A stretch of 64,000 nt of DNA. Source: Glutamicibacter uratoxydans (GTDB lineage Bacteria > Actinomycetota > Actinomycetes > Actinomycetales > Micrococcaceae). The notes under the pieces were generated by a model, which searched no databases, had not been told where the DNA came from, and saw only the letters and a program-made list of their open reading frames with translations. This document shows positions 8,833 through 21,295 of this stretch, in pieces. The translations under genes were made by a program, and so were the position numbers. The stretch spans positions 1 through 64,000 of the forward strand of contig NZ_BJNY01000012.1 in assembly GCF_006539925.1 (NCBI RefSeq). Reading direction: 5' to 3'. Position 1 is the first letter of the stretch. Every line of letters starts with the position of its first letter.

Positions 8833-9639
8833 ATGCGCGTACTCATTGGCTCCAGCCCCGAAGAAGTTGCACGAATCGCCGCCGACAATGTCCTGGCCGG
8901 ACTGGCTGAACACGGCAACGGCGCCCAGCAGGTGCTGGGCCTGGCCACCGGCTCCTCCCCGCTGGGGCTGTACCGCGAGCTGGCAGTGGCCGCGGCTCAG
9001 GGCCGCGCCGACTTCTCCAGCACCCTGGGCTTCGCCCTGGATGAATACATCGGTATCCCCGACACCCACGAACAGTCCTACCGCCAGACCCTGGTCAACG
9101 AGGTCTGCAATGTCATCGGCCTGCCGGTCTCCGGGCTGAACGTGCCCAAGGGAACCGGGTCCACCGTGGCAGAGGTCCAGGCGTCGGCCGACGCCTACGA
9201 TGCGGCGATCAAGGCCGCCGGCGGCATCCAGGTGCAGATCCTGGGCATCGGCGCCAACGGCCATCTGGGTTTCAATGAGCCGGGCAGCGCCCTGACCAGC
9301 CGCACCCGCATCAAGCGCTTGGCTTCCAAGACCCGCCAGGACAATGCCCGCTTCTTCGACGGCATCGAGCATGTCCCCACCCACTGCGTCACCCAGGGCT
9401 TGGGAACCATCCTCGAAGCTGGTCGCCTGGTGCTGGTGGCCACCGGCGCGGGCAAGGCGGATGCCATTGCCGCCGCGGTGGAAGGCGCTCTGTCGGCATC
9501 CTGCCCGGGCTCGGTGCTGCAGCTGCACCGCGATGCAGTGGTGGTGCTTGACGAGGCTGCAGCGTCCAAGCTGGCCCAGCGCGAGTACTACGATGATGCC
9601 GCCGCAGGAATTACCGACGAAAATCTGGTCGTCGGCTAG
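8833..9639 (+). CDS. nagB: Glucosamine-6-phosphate deaminase
   Basis: A 268-aa NagB that converts glucosamine-6-phosphate to fructose-6-phosphate and ammonia. Diagnostic segments are LGFALDEYIGIP (catalytic Asp region) and GIGANGHLGFNEPGS, and the length matches the family. It follows the GH3 gene after 116 nt, which could hold an extra promoter. NagA, which would supply its substrate from GlcNAc-6-phosphate, and a GlcNAc kinase are not in this window. Confidence 0.93.
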   Translation: MRVLIGSSPEEVARIAADNVLAGLAEHGNGAQQVLGLATGSSPLGLYRELAVAAAQGRADFSSTLGFALDEYIGIPDTHEQSYRQTLVNEVCNVIGLPVSGLNVPKGTGSTVAEVQASADAYDAAIKAAGGIQVQILGIGANGHLGFNEPGSALTSRTRIKRLASKTRQDNARFFDGIEHVPTHCVTQGLGTILEAGRLVLVATGAGKADAIAAAVEGALSASCPGSVLQLHRDAVVVLDEAAASKLAQREYYDDAAAGITDENLVVG

Positions 9640-9648
9640 TCTCGCCTC

Positions 9649-10089
9649 ATGGCAGTGTATTTTGAGTGCGTTACCCGGACCGCGATGAGCGTCGAGCAGC
9701 TCTTTGAGAAGTCATTGAGCATTGACGCCCACACCGCTTCCATGGCGCATTCGGGTGAGAAGGCCATCGGCGGGGTCACCGCCGGCGGCATCACACTGGG
9801 AGAGCAGGTCACCTGGCGGGCACGGCACTTCGGCATCCCGTTCACCATGACCTCCAAAATCACTGCGCTTGATGCGCCGCGCTCTTTTACCGACCAGCAG
9901 CAGCGCGGGCCTTTCAAGTTCTTCCGCCACGAGCACGAATTCATCGCCGCGCGGGGCGAGACCATCATGGTGGACAGGATCCATTTCGAGGCCCCGCTGG
10001 GTCCGCTGGGCTGGATCGCCGAACGCCTGGTGCTTGGCTGGTATATGCCGAAGCTGATCCGCACCCGCAACGAGTTCCTCGTCTCCTAG
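9649..10089 (+). CDS. SRPBCC-family ligand-binding protein
   Basis: A 146-aa protein of the START/Bet v1-like SRPBCC fold. The pattern is an N-terminal strand YFECVTRTAMSVEQLFEKS, a central WRARHFGIPFTMTSKI and a final amphipathic helix. Proteins of this type bind small hydrophobic ligands, and no catalytic residues can be assigned. It starts 9 nt after nagB and is probably the last gene of that transcript. Its link to amino-sugar use is unclear. Confidence 0.7.
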   Translation: MAVYFECVTRTAMSVEQLFEKSLSIDAHTASMAHSGEKAIGGVTAGGITLGEQVTWRARHFGIPFTMTSKITALDAPRSFTDQQQRGPFKFFRHEHEFIAARGETIMVDRIHFEAPLGPLGWIAERLVLGWYMPKLIRTRNEFLVS

Positions 10090-10123
10090 GCAACAGAGCA
10101 TCTCCTAGCCGACAGCGGATTTC

Positions 10124-10585
10124 CTAGTCAACAACGGCACTGAGCAGGTGACGGCTCATTGCGCAGTTGGACGCATCCTCGGGTTTGCAGTTGGGCACCG
10201 AGGTGGTGGTCGCGACGGTAATGGTTGCAGCGTTGCCGCTAGTGCGCGGATCCAAAGGCAGCACAGCTTGATACGATCCGTCGGAATTCATCGGCGCGCT
10301 GGTCTCCAGCAGCTGGTTGAATTTCGAGTTTTCGACTTTCAAGGTGATGTCCACGGTGCCCGGGACGCTGGCAGGATCAAGGCAGTCAACCGGTCCTGCT
10401 TCGATGACTACTTCCTTGCCCATCTGGATTCCATTCTGGGCAAAGTTCGGCGATTGGTATTCGCACGCGACAGCCTTTGGCGTGCCTACCAGGCTGGTCG
10501 ACAGCAAGTAGCCTGCAGTGGCCACCGCCACCAGAACTGCGAGAATCATGCTGATGCGGGCAACAAAACTGGCGATCCGGTACAT
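10124..10585 (-). CDS. Membrane-anchored extracytoplasmic protein of unknown function
   Basis: A 153-aa protein with one N-terminal transmembrane helix (about residues 8-33, MILAVLVAVATAGYLL) followed by an exported domain with four cysteines (in ACEYQ, DCLD, NCKP, NCAM) that could form two disulfides. The ATG at 10585 was chosen over a TTG 27 nt upstream because GGGAGGG precedes it at good spacing. No known family was recognised. It is divergent from the PAP2-like gene. Confidence 0.65.
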   Translation of the reverse strand: MYRIASFVARISMILAVLVAVATAGYLLSTSLVGTPKAVACEYQSPNFAQNGIQMGKEVVIEAGPVDCLDPASVPGTVDITLKVENSKFNQLLETSAPMNSDGSYQAVLPLDPRTSGNAATITVATTTSVPNCKPEDASNCAMSRHLLSAVVD

Positions 10586-10601
10586 GTGTGCCCTCCCTAT
10601 T

Positions 10602-10616
10602 GGCTTTGCCAAAGCC
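10602..10616. repeat. 15-bp near-palindrome upstream of the anchored-protein gene
   Basis: GGCTTTGCCAAAGCC has 6-bp complementary arms around GCC. It lies 17 nt ahead of the start codon at 10585, where it could be an operator or fold in the mRNA leader close to the GGGAGGG ribosome binding site. Confidence 0.35.
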
Positions 10617-10798
10617 TATCGATGCCATCCCCGGAAGTCTCTGGGGATCGGGACACAAGCAGATAACAAAAACTTTCGGTCTGGACCTCGCTGCCACCCC
10701 GGACAGCCGACGCGTCAGTCAATCACTGGCTGATGCCTTGCCAAGCCAAACGGTAGGGTAGTGACCATTCGCCCCCACGAAAAGGTCTTCCACTGAAT

Positions 10799-11406
10799 AT
10801 GCTGCGCAATGAAACTCGGCCATCTAGCAATCTCGTGTTCCAGGCGGCTGTGGCCGCCTCCCATATTTTGACTCCCGTGGTGGTGGCAACCTTCTACATT
10901 GTCACCTCTCCCCTGCGCAATGCCTCGGTGTCGTGGTCGCAGGCCGCAGTTGCCGCGCTGTTCACCACGATCATTCCGTGGGGTATGCTGCTCTCGGCCA
11001 GGCTCCGAGGCGTGGTCAGCGACCTGCACGTGACCCAGCGGCAGCAGCGCCACTGGCTCTACGCTGTCACTGCCGGATCAATCATCGCCGGCCTGCTGGT
11101 CCTTCGCCTCATGAATTCCGGCGGTGCGATTTACAGCGAAGTCGGCTCCATCCTGCTGGGTCTGGCAGTGGTGGCGCTGATCAATATCTGGTGGAAAGTG
11201 TCAGTACATCTGGCCGTCGGGACTTTCGTGGCGCTCCAGTTCGGCGACGCCATCCCGGAGCTGTACCCGCTGATCATCTGCTTCATCGCGCTGCTGTCAT
11301 GGGCACGCATTAAAAGCAACGAACACACCGCTTCGCAGGTCTGCGGCGGCGTGTTCGTTGCTGTCTTGGTCTACTACGGCTCGATGGCTATTGCCGGCGG
11401 GCTGTC

Positions 11407-11410
<4 letters not shown>
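10799..11410 (+). CDS. PAP2-like integral membrane protein
   Basis: A 203-aa membrane protein with about six hydrophobic helices. The C-terminal part, WKVSVHLAVGTFVAL then SWARIKSNEHTASQVCGG, has the spacing of the PAP2 phosphatase motifs (KxSxH, then a WxR...HT..QV..G block). The first canonical motif (KxxxxxxRP) is not evident, so a PAP2-related protein of uncertain activity is the safest call. Its last 4 nt overlap the convergent phosphatase gene. Confidence 0.6.
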
Positions 11411-14513
<3,103 letters not shown>

Positions 14514-14529
14514 CTACAGTTCCCCTGTT

Positions 14530-15459
14530 TTATTCGCTGGTGTCAGGTTCCAGCACGTCGATGACGATCACCGCGATATTGTCCCTGCCGCCGGCTTCCA
14601 GGGCCGCGGAGGTCAGCACCTGGGCGGCCTGGTCGCGGTCCTTGTAGGTGACCAGGATGCTCTCGATGACTTCTTCGGTCAGTTCCCCGCTCAGCCCGTC
14701 CGAGCACAGCAGGTAGCGGTCGGAGATGCGCGGCTGCAGCACGGTGATGTCCGGCTGGCTTTCAGCGCCGGCCCCCAGCGCACGGGTGATCAGGTTGCGG
14801 TGCGGGTGGTTGCGCGCTTCCAGCTCGGTGATCTGGCCGGCGTCGACCATTTCCTGCACCGCCGAGTGGTCGCGGGTCAGCTGCTGCAGCGCCCCGTCGC
14901 GCAGCCGGTAGCCGCGCGAGTCCCCCACGTTGACCAGTGCCAGGCTCGGGACTTCTTCCACCACCGGCAGTTGGGCGGTGGCCGCTTTCAGGTCGCGGTG
15001 AGCCTGGAGCATTTCGGGGGTGATCTTGGCGATCACGTCGGTATTGCGTTCCAGGCTGAAGTTCTGGGTCCACGGCGGAATCGCCACCGGGGCGGTGACC
15101 GCATCGCGCCCCTTGCTGGTGGCCTTGATCATCACCAGCGCGCACAGGGTGGTGCCGCCGCGGGCTTCCAGGGCCTCGCGGATGCGGTCGTCGGCCAGCT
15201 GCACCTGGCGCTGCACGTCAGGGACTGCAGGAAGCTTGCGCACCGAAGTCTTGTTGGCGAAGGTGCACATTTCTTCCATAGTCTCCACCGCAAGCTGGCT
15301 GGCCACCTCGCCGGCTTCGTGCCCGCCCATGCCGTCGGCCACGGCGAAGATGATCTTGCTCATCAGGATCCGGTCCTGGTTGTCGGCGCGCTTGAGCCCG
15401 ACGTCCGTATACCCGGCCGCCGCAAGCTCGAAAGGGACCGGCTGCACCGATGCATTCAT
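14530..15459 (-). CDS. PP2C-family Ser/Thr phosphatase
   Basis: A 309-aa soluble PPM phosphatase with intact metal-binding motifs: RADNQDR near the N-terminus, FAVADGMGGHEAGE, VGDSRGYRLRDG and a C-terminal GGRDNIAVIVID. A longer-than-usual loop (residues about 95-145) separates the second and third motifs. The ATG at 15459 is chosen because it overlaps the cyclase stop (TGATG). It belongs to a PH-domain/cyclase/phosphatase operon and would dephosphorylate Ser/Thr kinase substrates; the partner kinase is not adjacent. Confidence 0.9.
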   Translation of the reverse strand: MNASVQPVPFELAAAGYTDVGLKRADNQDRILMSKIIFAVADGMGGHEAGEVASQLAVETMEEMCTFANKTSVRKLPAVPDVQRQVQLADDRIREALEARGGTTLCALVMIKATSKGRDAVTAPVAIPPWTQNFSLERNTDVIAKITPEMLQAHRDLKAATAQLPVVEEVPSLALVNVGDSRGYRLRDGALQQLTRDHSAVQEMVDAGQITELEARNHPHRNLITRALGAGAESQPDITVLQPRISDRYLLCSDGLSGELTEEVIESILVTYKDRDQAAQVLTSAALEAGGRDNIAVIVIDVLEPDTSE

Positions 15460-16670
15460 CAATCAATCACCAATCCCGCGCCAACGCCTGCTGAGAGTTC
15501 AAATGGCTGAATGTCTCCGAAACCTCGCACTGCGGTGATCTCTTGGGCGGTCAGCACGAACCGAGTATCGTTCTTCAGCGTATTGGCGGTCACCGCATCG
15601 GTCAATACCGTGCCCGGCTGCGCCAGCGAGGTCAGGCGGGCCGCCATGTTGACGGTTGGTCCATAAATATCGCCTAGTCGGGACAGCAGACGGCCCCACA
15701 CTACCGCACCTCGGGTCTGCGGCAGCATCTCGTCGGCCTCGAACTCCCGGGAGAGCGAAAGCGCGATCTGCGCACCTGCCTGGGGGGTCTCCGCCACATA
15801 GAGCACTTCGTCGCCGATAGTCTTGACCAGGCGGCCGCCGCCCACGGAGATGATCTCCGCGCTCTTGGATTCAAAGCGCTGCACCATCTGGGCCAGGGTG
15901 CGCTCGTTCATCCTGCGGGACAGGGAGGTATAGGAGACCAGGTCGGCGAAGCCCACCGCGCGGGCCAGCGGCAGCGGGGTGTCCCCGTCGCCTCCGCTGC
16001 CGTGGGTGTAGGCGGCGACGCCTGCCTCCGCGCGCAGCGCCATGCGGTGCACCGCCGAGTTCAACTGGCGGCGCCAGGAGTAGACCAGCAGGTCTTCGAT
16101 CTGCGGGATCAGGTCGGGCAGCATGTCGAAGAGCTTGCGGCGGGCCTGGCGGTCGGACATGTTCTGGTTCGCGATCATGTCTTCCACCAGCGCTTCGATC
16201 TGCCAGACCACCATGCGGTCGGTCATCTGGCCCACCGAGCGCATCAGCGAGATGGCAGTTTCCTCGGTGAGCTTGCCATCGCGCACCATGCCCACCATGG
16301 TGGCCAGCGCTTCCTCGTCGCGCTGGGTGAAGAATACTTCGTCGTCGCTCAGCTCCGGGAAGCCCATGGCGCGCCAGAGCTTGCGGGCGGAGTGCAGCGA
16401 CACGCCTGCCTGGGCGGCGACCTCGCGTCGGCGGAATTCGCGCTGGCCGCCGATAAGCCGGCGCTCCAGTGCTGCGACGGTGTCCCTGATTTCGTCAGGA
16501 GTGTGGGCAGGGATCTTCAGCGGAGATTCCATGGCCTGGGCCAGCTCGCGGATCGGATCCGCGGCTTCCGCCGCACTGGGTGCTGGCGCATGTTCGCGGG
16601 CTTGGTGGGCAGCGGCAGAGGCAGACTGCGGTGAGTCTGCTCGCGTCGAATTATTGTGCTCGGTGCTCAT
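15459..16670 (-). CDS. Class III adenylate cyclase with N-terminal regulatory domain
   Basis: A 403-aa cytoplasmic nucleotide cyclase. A low-complexity head (residues 1-45) leads into a helical regulatory domain (about 55-215) seen in actinobacterial cyclases. The catalytic domain follows (about 230-395). Catalytic residues are visible: the first metal Asp in GFADLVSYTSLS, the second in KTIGDEVLYV and the transition-state Asn/Arg in GPTVNMAARL. ATP rather than GTP use is presumed. Its start overlaps the PH gene stop (ATGA) and its stop overlaps the PP2C start. Confidence 0.87.
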   Translation of the reverse strand: MSTEHNNSTRADSPQSASAAAHQAREHAPAPSAAEAADPIRELAQAMESPLKIPAHTPDEIRDTVAALERRLIGGQREFRRREVAAQAGVSLHSARKLWRAMGFPELSDDEVFFTQRDEEALATMVGMVRDGKLTEETAISLMRSVGQMTDRMVVWQIEALVEDMIANQNMSDRQARRKLFDMLPDLIPQIEDLLVYSWRRQLNSAVHRMALRAEAGVAAYTHGSGGDGDTPLPLARAVGFADLVSYTSLSRRMNERTLAQMVQRFESKSAEIISVGGGRLVKTIGDEVLYVAETPQAGAQIALSLSREFEADEMLPQTRGAVVWGRLLSRLGDIYGPTVNMAARLTSLAQPGTVLTDAVTANTLKNDTRFVLTAQEITAVRGFGDIQPFELSAGVGAGLVID

Positions 16671-17215
16671 TGCCCCATGCCTTCACTGTTGGATGCCTCG
16701 GCTTGCGCCGGAATTCGTGCGTTGCGCAGGTTCGCCATCGATTCGATGGCCAGCGTTCTAAAGTAGGGAACCGACGGGATATGGGCCAGGCGCACGTAGC
16801 CGTGGCTCAAAACGATGTCCAGCGTTCCAGCCCGGGTCATCGAGTTCTGCTTCTTCGTATAGGCGATCAGGTCCCTGATCGTGAACAGCCCCACGGACTG
16901 CAGCTTGCCGGGATTCAGCGAAGAGCGGAAGAAGATGCGTTCGGTGGTCAGCACAATTCGGCTGCGCAGCCAGCGGACCCACGGCGCGACGCACCAGATC
17001 AGGACCAGCACCCCGTAGAGCACCAGCGTCACCACCTGCCACAGCCCGGCGTTCTGCGACAGCCAGGAGGACAGGTCGTTTCGGGAAAGGTAGCCAAGGA
17101 CAAAGGTGCACAAAACGGTCAGCAGCAAGAAGGCGGTCAGAGGCTGAAACAACACCCGGGAATGTTCGCGCGTGGAGATGATTACGCGCTCTTTTTCATG
17201 CAGCGGGACCTTCAT
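16667..17215 (-). CDS. Bacterial PH-domain membrane protein
   Basis: A 182-aa protein with a short cytoplasmic start, two transmembrane helices (about residues 25-80) and a C-terminal bacterial PH-like domain (YdbS/YdbT type; strands around RIVLTTERIFFRS and GTLDIVLSHGYVRLAHI). The ribosome binding site GAGGAAG precedes the ATG. It is the first gene of a coupled operon with adenylate cyclase and PP2C, suggesting a membrane-proximal input or scaffold, which is inference. Confidence 0.75.
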   Translation of the reverse strand: MKVPLHEKERVIISTREHSRVLFQPLTAFLLLTVLCTFVLGYLSRNDLSSWLSQNAGLWQVVTLVLYGVLVLIWCVAPWVRWLRSRIVLTTERIFFRSSLNPGKLQSVGLFTIRDLIAYTKKQNSMTRAGTLDIVLSHGYVRLAHIPSVPYFRTLAIESMANLRNARIPAQAEASNSEGMGQ

Positions 17216-17304
17216 CGTCGACTTCCTCGCCCCTCCTGCCCTGCTATGCCAATAAATATCCAGTCTTAACTAATACTAGTCCCGGTGCCAAAGCCGCCAA
17301 TATA

Positions 17305-18171
17305 TTAGGCGTACTTGCCGTCGGCGCGCCGTACGTGGTGTACGTCGCCGGCCAGCACCCGGTGGGTGGTCCCCTGGGCGTCGCGCACCAGCAGCGCGCC
17401 GTCGGCTTCCAAGGTCATTGCTACACCCTCAAGCTGGTTCCCATCTGGGAATTCAACGCGGACATCCACATTCAACGTGGCAAGTTCATCGCTGACCAGT
17501 TCGCTCAGCGGCTTACCGCCGAAGCCTTTCAGCCCTGCGGCGGCGTCGCCCGACACTTCGCGGAAAGCGTGATCGAGGGCGGTAAATGCCCGCAGGTAGT
17601 CGGCCAGCAGGGCGCTGCGCGACACCGAGGAGCCATGGGCGAGCTTCAGGGAGGTGGCGGTGTCGACAGGAATTTCGCTGCGGTCCTGGTCCACGTTCAT
17701 GCCGGTGCCCACGACCACGCCGAAGCCGGTGGGGGTGGCGACCAGCTGGGCGAGGATGCCGCAGATCTTCTTGTCCCCCGCCAGCACGTCATTGGGCCAC
17801 TTGATGCGGGCCGCCACGTCGGTCTGCTCGCGCACCGCCTTGCACCAGGCCAGGGCCGCAAGCATGGTGTACCAGGACAGCGACTCGGTGGGCATAGATG
17901 TTCCCGGCAGCGCCAGCACGCTGACGGTGAGCGCGGAACCCGCAGGAGTCTGCCAGGTGCGGCCCAGGCGCCCCTTGCCATGCTGCTGGAATTCGGTGAA
18001 ATACACGCTGCGGTCTGCGGCTTCGCCGCTCTGCGCAAGATTCGCCAGCTCGGTGTTGGTGGAATCGGAGGTCTCGCGGATGATGATCCTCCCAAGCCCC
18101 AACTCGGCGGCCAGCGCCGTGAATTCTTCAGGCTTCAGTGCCGCACGGGCATCGGTGTTCTGCGCATTCAT
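17305..18171 (-). CDS. birA: Biotin--[acetyl-CoA-carboxylase] ligase
   Basis: A 288-aa BirA that activates biotin as biotinyl-AMP and attaches it to the carrier lysine of biotin carboxylases. The catalytic core shows the biotin loop GKGRLGRTWQTPAGSAL and the KWPNDVL motif. No N-terminal HTH is present, so it is a monofunctional ligase and not a repressor. Its target is very likely the AccA carrier domain encoded at the other end of the window. It is divergent from the accD/accE pair, with an SDR gene between. Confidence 0.92.
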   Translation of the reverse strand: MNAQNTDARAALKPEEFTALAAELGLGRIIIRETSDSTNTELANLAQSGEAADRSVYFTEFQQHGKGRLGRTWQTPAGSALTVSVLALPGTSMPTESLSWYTMLAALAWCKAVREQTDVAARIKWPNDVLAGDKKICGILAQLVATPTGFGVVVGTGMNVDQDRSEIPVDTATSLKLAHGSSVSRSALLADYLRAFTALDHAFREVSGDAAAGLKGFGGKPLSELVSDELATLNVDVRVEFPDGNQLEGVAMTLEADGALLVRDAQGTTHRVLAGDVHHVRRADGKYA

Positions 18172-18211
18172 GCTTCCAGCCTATGACACCCCGATGCCCG
18201 GCACCGCTCCT

Positions 18212-19069
18212 TTAAAGGAAGATGTCTTCCACCAGCGGAATCTGCGGGTTGATCGAGTACTTTCCAAGGTCCTGCACGCCGGCCTGTTCAAGCACCTGGC
18301 CATCGGTGAAGAAGTTGCCGCTGAGCTTCTGCGGTGCGCTGGAGAGGATTGCCATGGCGGCGTCGGCGACGATGTCCGCGCTGCGCGCTCCCTGGATCAT
18401 CTTCATGCCCCCTGGCAAGTTGCGGATGGCGGCGGTGTCGATCAGGGTTTCGGGCCACAGGGAATTCACGCCGATGCCTTCGTCCTTCAGCTCTTCGGCC
18501 AGGCCCAGGGTGGTCATGGACATGCCGTACTTGGCCATGGTGTAGCCAAGGTGCATTCCGGCCCATTTGGGATCCAGGTTCAGCGGCGGCGACAGGGTCA
18601 GGATGTGGGCATGCTCGGACTTGCGCAGGTGCGGCAGCGCAGTCTTGGAGAGCAGGAAGGTTCCGCGCACGTTGATGTCCTGCATCAGGTCATAGCGCTT
18701 CATGTCCAGCGCGTCGGTCTTGGCCAGGTTGATGGCCGAGGCGTTGTTCACCACGATGTCGATGCCTCCGAAGGCTTCCACCGCGCTGTCGACGGCGCGC
18801 TGCACGTCGACGTCTTCGCGCACATCGCCCACCACTGCCGCCGCCTGGCCGCCGGCGGCGATGATCTGGTCCACCGCGGTGTGGATGGTTCCTTCGAGGG
18901 TTGGATGCGGGGTGTCAGTCTTGGACAGCAGCACGACATTGGCGCCTGCTTTGCCCGCTGCCGTGGCGATGGCCAGGCCGATGCCGCGGCTGCCGCCGCT
19001 CATGAGGATGGTGCGTCCGGCCAGACGCGATGCGTCCGGGGCGATGTGGTTGCGCAATTCAGAAGTCAT
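18212..19069 (-). CDS. SDR oxidoreductase, HSDL2-like
   Basis: A 285-aa NAD(P)-dependent short-chain dehydrogenase. The cofactor motif GGSRGIG, the NNAS motif and the catalytic YTMAKY (YxxxK) are present, with a preceding Ser in TLSPP. The LSPPLNL and LWPETLI segments match the hydroxysteroid dehydrogenase-like 2 subgroup, whose substrates are poorly known. It sits between birA and the acyl-CoA carboxylase genes, in keeping with a role in acyl or lipid metabolism (inference). Confidence 0.82.
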   Translation of the reverse strand: MTSELRNHIAPDASRLAGRTILMSGGSRGIGLAIATAAGKAGANVVLLSKTDTPHPTLEGTIHTAVDQIIAAGGQAAAVVGDVREDVDVQRAVDSAVEAFGGIDIVVNNASAINLAKTDALDMKRYDLMQDINVRGTFLLSKTALPHLRKSEHAHILTLSPPLNLDPKWAGMHLGYTMAKYGMSMTTLGLAEELKDEGIGVNSLWPETLIDTAAIRNLPGGMKMIQGARSADIVADAAMAILSSAPQKLSGNFFTDGQVLEQAGVQDLGKYSINPQIPLVEDIFL

Positions 19070-19264
19070 GTGACTCAGATTACTAGAAGCCGGTCAACTA
19101 AGCTACTCGTAAGTAACTTATTCTGGCGTGCGTCACCCTCAAAAAAGACGCATTTTGTATGGTTTCTACAAACGGACTAGCTGTTTTCCCAGTTAGACTG
19201 GCTTGGATGGCATTTTTCTTGTGTCATTCCTACACATAGACAACTATCCAAGGGAGTCGAAGGC

Positions 19265-20875
19265 ATGACGCAGGGCCGCACCGAGGCAGAGCAGCAGATC
19301 GACCTGTCCACCACCGCCGGCAAGCTGGCTGAGTTCCGCCGCCGCCAGAAGCTCTCCGAAGCGCCCAGCGGCCAAGCAGCGATTGAGAAGCAGCATGCCC
19401 GCGGCAAGCACACCGCCCGCGAACGCATCGACATGCTCATGGACGAAGGCTCGTTCGTGGAATTCGACGCCCTGGCCGTGCACCGCTCCTCCGCCTTCGG
19501 CATGGAAAAGAAGAAGCCGATCGGCGACGGCCTGGTCTCCGGCTACGGCACCGTGGACGGACGCCTCGTCGCCGTCTACTCCCAGGATTTCACCGTCTAC
19601 GGCGGCTCACTCTCCCAGGTCAACGGCGAGAAGATCGTCAAGGTCCAGGAGTTCGCCCTGCGCAACGGCTGCCCAGTGGTGGGCATTCTCGACGGCGGCG
19701 GCGCCCGCATCCAGGAGGGCGTGGCATCCCTGGCCATGTTCGCCGATATCTTCCGCAACAACGTCCATGCCTCGGGCGTCGTCCCGCAGATCTCCCTGAT
19801 CATGGGCCCGAGCGCCGGCGGCGCCGCCTACTCCCCTGCGCTGACCGACTACGTGATCATGGTCGACAAGACCAGCCACATGTTCATCACCGGCCCGGAT
19901 GTCATCAAGACCGTCACCGGCGAAGAAATCGACATGGAAACCCTGGGCGGCGCACGCCAGCACAACACCAACACCGGCACCGCCACCTACTTGGCCGCCG
20001 ACGAGGAAGACGCGGTGGAGTTCTGCAAGGACCTGCTCGATTTCCTTCCTTCCTCCAACCTGACCGACGCGCTGACCGCGGAGTTCGACGAAGAGCTGGA
20101 GATCACCGATGAGGATCTGGAACTCGACACCCTGATCCCGGATTCTGCCAACCAGCCCTATGACATGCGCGCAGTCATCGAATCCATCGTGGATGACGAG
20201 CACTTCTTCGAATTGCAGGCGCTGTACGCACCGAACGTGCTGATCGGCTACGCCCGCATCGAAGGCCGCACCGTGGGCATCGTCGCCAACCAGCCGATGC
20301 AGTTCGCCGGCACCCTAGACATCGCCGCCTCGGAGAAGGCCGCACGCTTTGTACGCAACTGCGACGCCTTCAACATCCCGATCGTGACCCTGGTCGACGT
20401 GCCGGGCTTCCTACCGGGCAAGGACCAGGAGTTCCAGGGCATCATCCGCCGCGGCGCCAAGCTGCTCTACGCCTACGCCGAGGCCACCGTGCCGAAGCTG
20501 ACTGTCATCACCCGCAAGGCCTACGGCGGAGCCTACATTGTGATGGGCTCCAAGAAGCTCGGCGCCGACCTGAACCTTGCCTGGCCTACCGCGCAGATCG
20601 GCGTGATGGGCGCACAGGGCGCAGTGAACATCCTCTACCGCCGCGACCTGGCAGCCATCGAGGCTGAGGGCGGCGACGTCGAAGCACGCCGCAAGCAGAT
20701 CATCGAGGACTACGAGGCAGAACTGCTCAACCCGTACCAGGCGGCGGAGCTCGGCTACGTCGACGCGGTCATCGCCCCGAGCGACACCCGCCTTCAGCTG
20801 GTGCGAGGCCTGCGCGCCCTGCGCGACAAGCACGCGACGCTGCCTCCAAAGAAGCACGGCAACATTCCGCTGTAA
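19265..20875 (+). CDS. accD: Acyl-CoA carboxylase beta (carboxyltransferase) subunit
   Basis: A 536-aa carboxyltransferase of the AccD/PccB type that moves CO2 from carboxybiotin to acetyl- or propionyl-CoA. The N- and C-terminal crotonase-like halves are complete, with [20 protein letters not shown] and a matching second-half [12 protein letters not shown]; these glycine pairs form the oxyanion holes. It opens a two-gene operon with the epsilon subunit. Acyl specificity (acetyl versus propionyl) cannot be fixed by reading, so the symbol marks the role only. Confidence 0.92.
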   Translation: MTQGRTEAEQQIDLSTTAGKLAEFRRRQKLSEAPSGQAAIEKQHARGKHTARERIDMLMDEGSFVEFDALAVHRSSAFGMEKKKPIGDGLVSGYGTVDGRLVAVYSQDFTVYGGSLSQVNGEKIVKVQEFALRNGCPVVGILDGGGARIQEGVASLAMFADIFRNNVHASGVVPQISLIMGPSAGGAAYSPALTDYVIMVDKTSHMFITGPDVIKTVTGEEIDMETLGGARQHNTNTGTATYLAADEEDAVEFCKDLLDFLPSSNLTDALTAEFDEELEITDEDLELDTLIPDSANQPYDMRAVIESIVDDEHFFELQALYAPNVLIGYARIEGRTVGIVANQPMQFAGTLDIAASEKAARFVRNCDAFNIPIVTLVDVPGFLPGKDQEFQGIIRRGAKLLYAYAEATVPKLTVITRKAYGGAYIVMGSKKLGADLNLAWPTAQIGVMGAQGAVNILYRRDLAAIEAEGGDVEARRKQIIEDYEAELLNPYQAAELGYVDAVIAPSDTRLQLVRGLRALRDKHATLPPKKHGNIPL

Positions 20876-20921
20876 GCGCGGTTCCCGTCATTCTTTCCAT
20901 CCACGTTCAAGGAGTACCGCC

Positions 20922-21143
20922 ATGGATCAGCTAGCAGCATCCACCGATGCGGCGCAGATCTGCATCACCAAAGGCAATCCAACCGCCGAGGAACTGGCGG
21001 CAGTGACAGCGCTGCTGACTGCCATGGGCAATGCCCGCAGCAATGAGCAGGAGCAGGCAGCGCCGCCGAAGCGGATGACGCTGCTGCGCCGCCGCCGTGC
21101 GCTGACCACCCCGCGCCTGTCGTGGAATTTGGGACGCCGCTAG
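20922..21143 (+). CDS. accE: Acyl-CoA carboxylase epsilon subunit
   Basis: A 73-aa protein with the short conserved ITKGNPTAEELAAVTALL motif of actinobacterial AccE/PccE subunits, followed by a basic tail. These small subunits stabilise the alpha/beta complex. It lies 46 nt after accD with AAGGAG before the ATG and is followed by a strong terminator. A biotin carboxylase subunit is not next to it but 37 kb further on. Confidence 0.85.
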   Translation: MDQLAASTDAAQICITKGNPTAEELAAVTALLTAMGNARSNEQEQAAPPKRMTLLRRRRALTTPRLSWNLGRR

Positions 21144-21157
21144 GCCGCCGAGTTCTA

Positions 21158-21212
21158 GAAACTGGCCGGTGCGCCCACTTCGAAATGAAGTGGACGCACC
21201 GGCCAGTTTTTT
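21158..21212 (+). terminator. Rho-independent terminator after accE
   Basis: A long stem (about 22 bp with one internal C/A mismatch, arms at about 21159-21181 and 21187-21210) encloses a short loop and ends in TTTTTT. The stem's 5' flank is A-rich, so it can work on both strands. It would originally have separated accE from the convergent FHA gene, before the AT-rich segment arrived. Confidence 0.88.
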
Positions 21213-21220
21213 GCCAAGCG

Positions 21221-21250
21221 CTAGATCTGCGACAGGTCCTGATCCAGCAT
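21221..21250. repeat. Left copy of 30-nt direct repeat bounding the insertion (att-like)
   Basis: This stretch is identical to 25733-25762 at 29 of 30 positions. Read on the minus strand it encodes MLDQDLSQI and a TAG stop, exactly the C-terminus of the FHA gene at the other boundary. The single difference is synonymous (GAT versus GAC). It is best read as the displaced original 3' end of that gene, left behind when the intervening segment inserted. Confidence 0.8.
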
Positions 21251-21295
21251 CATGAGGCGGCTGGCAGAATGTCAGTGTTTTGGATCGTTATAGGT

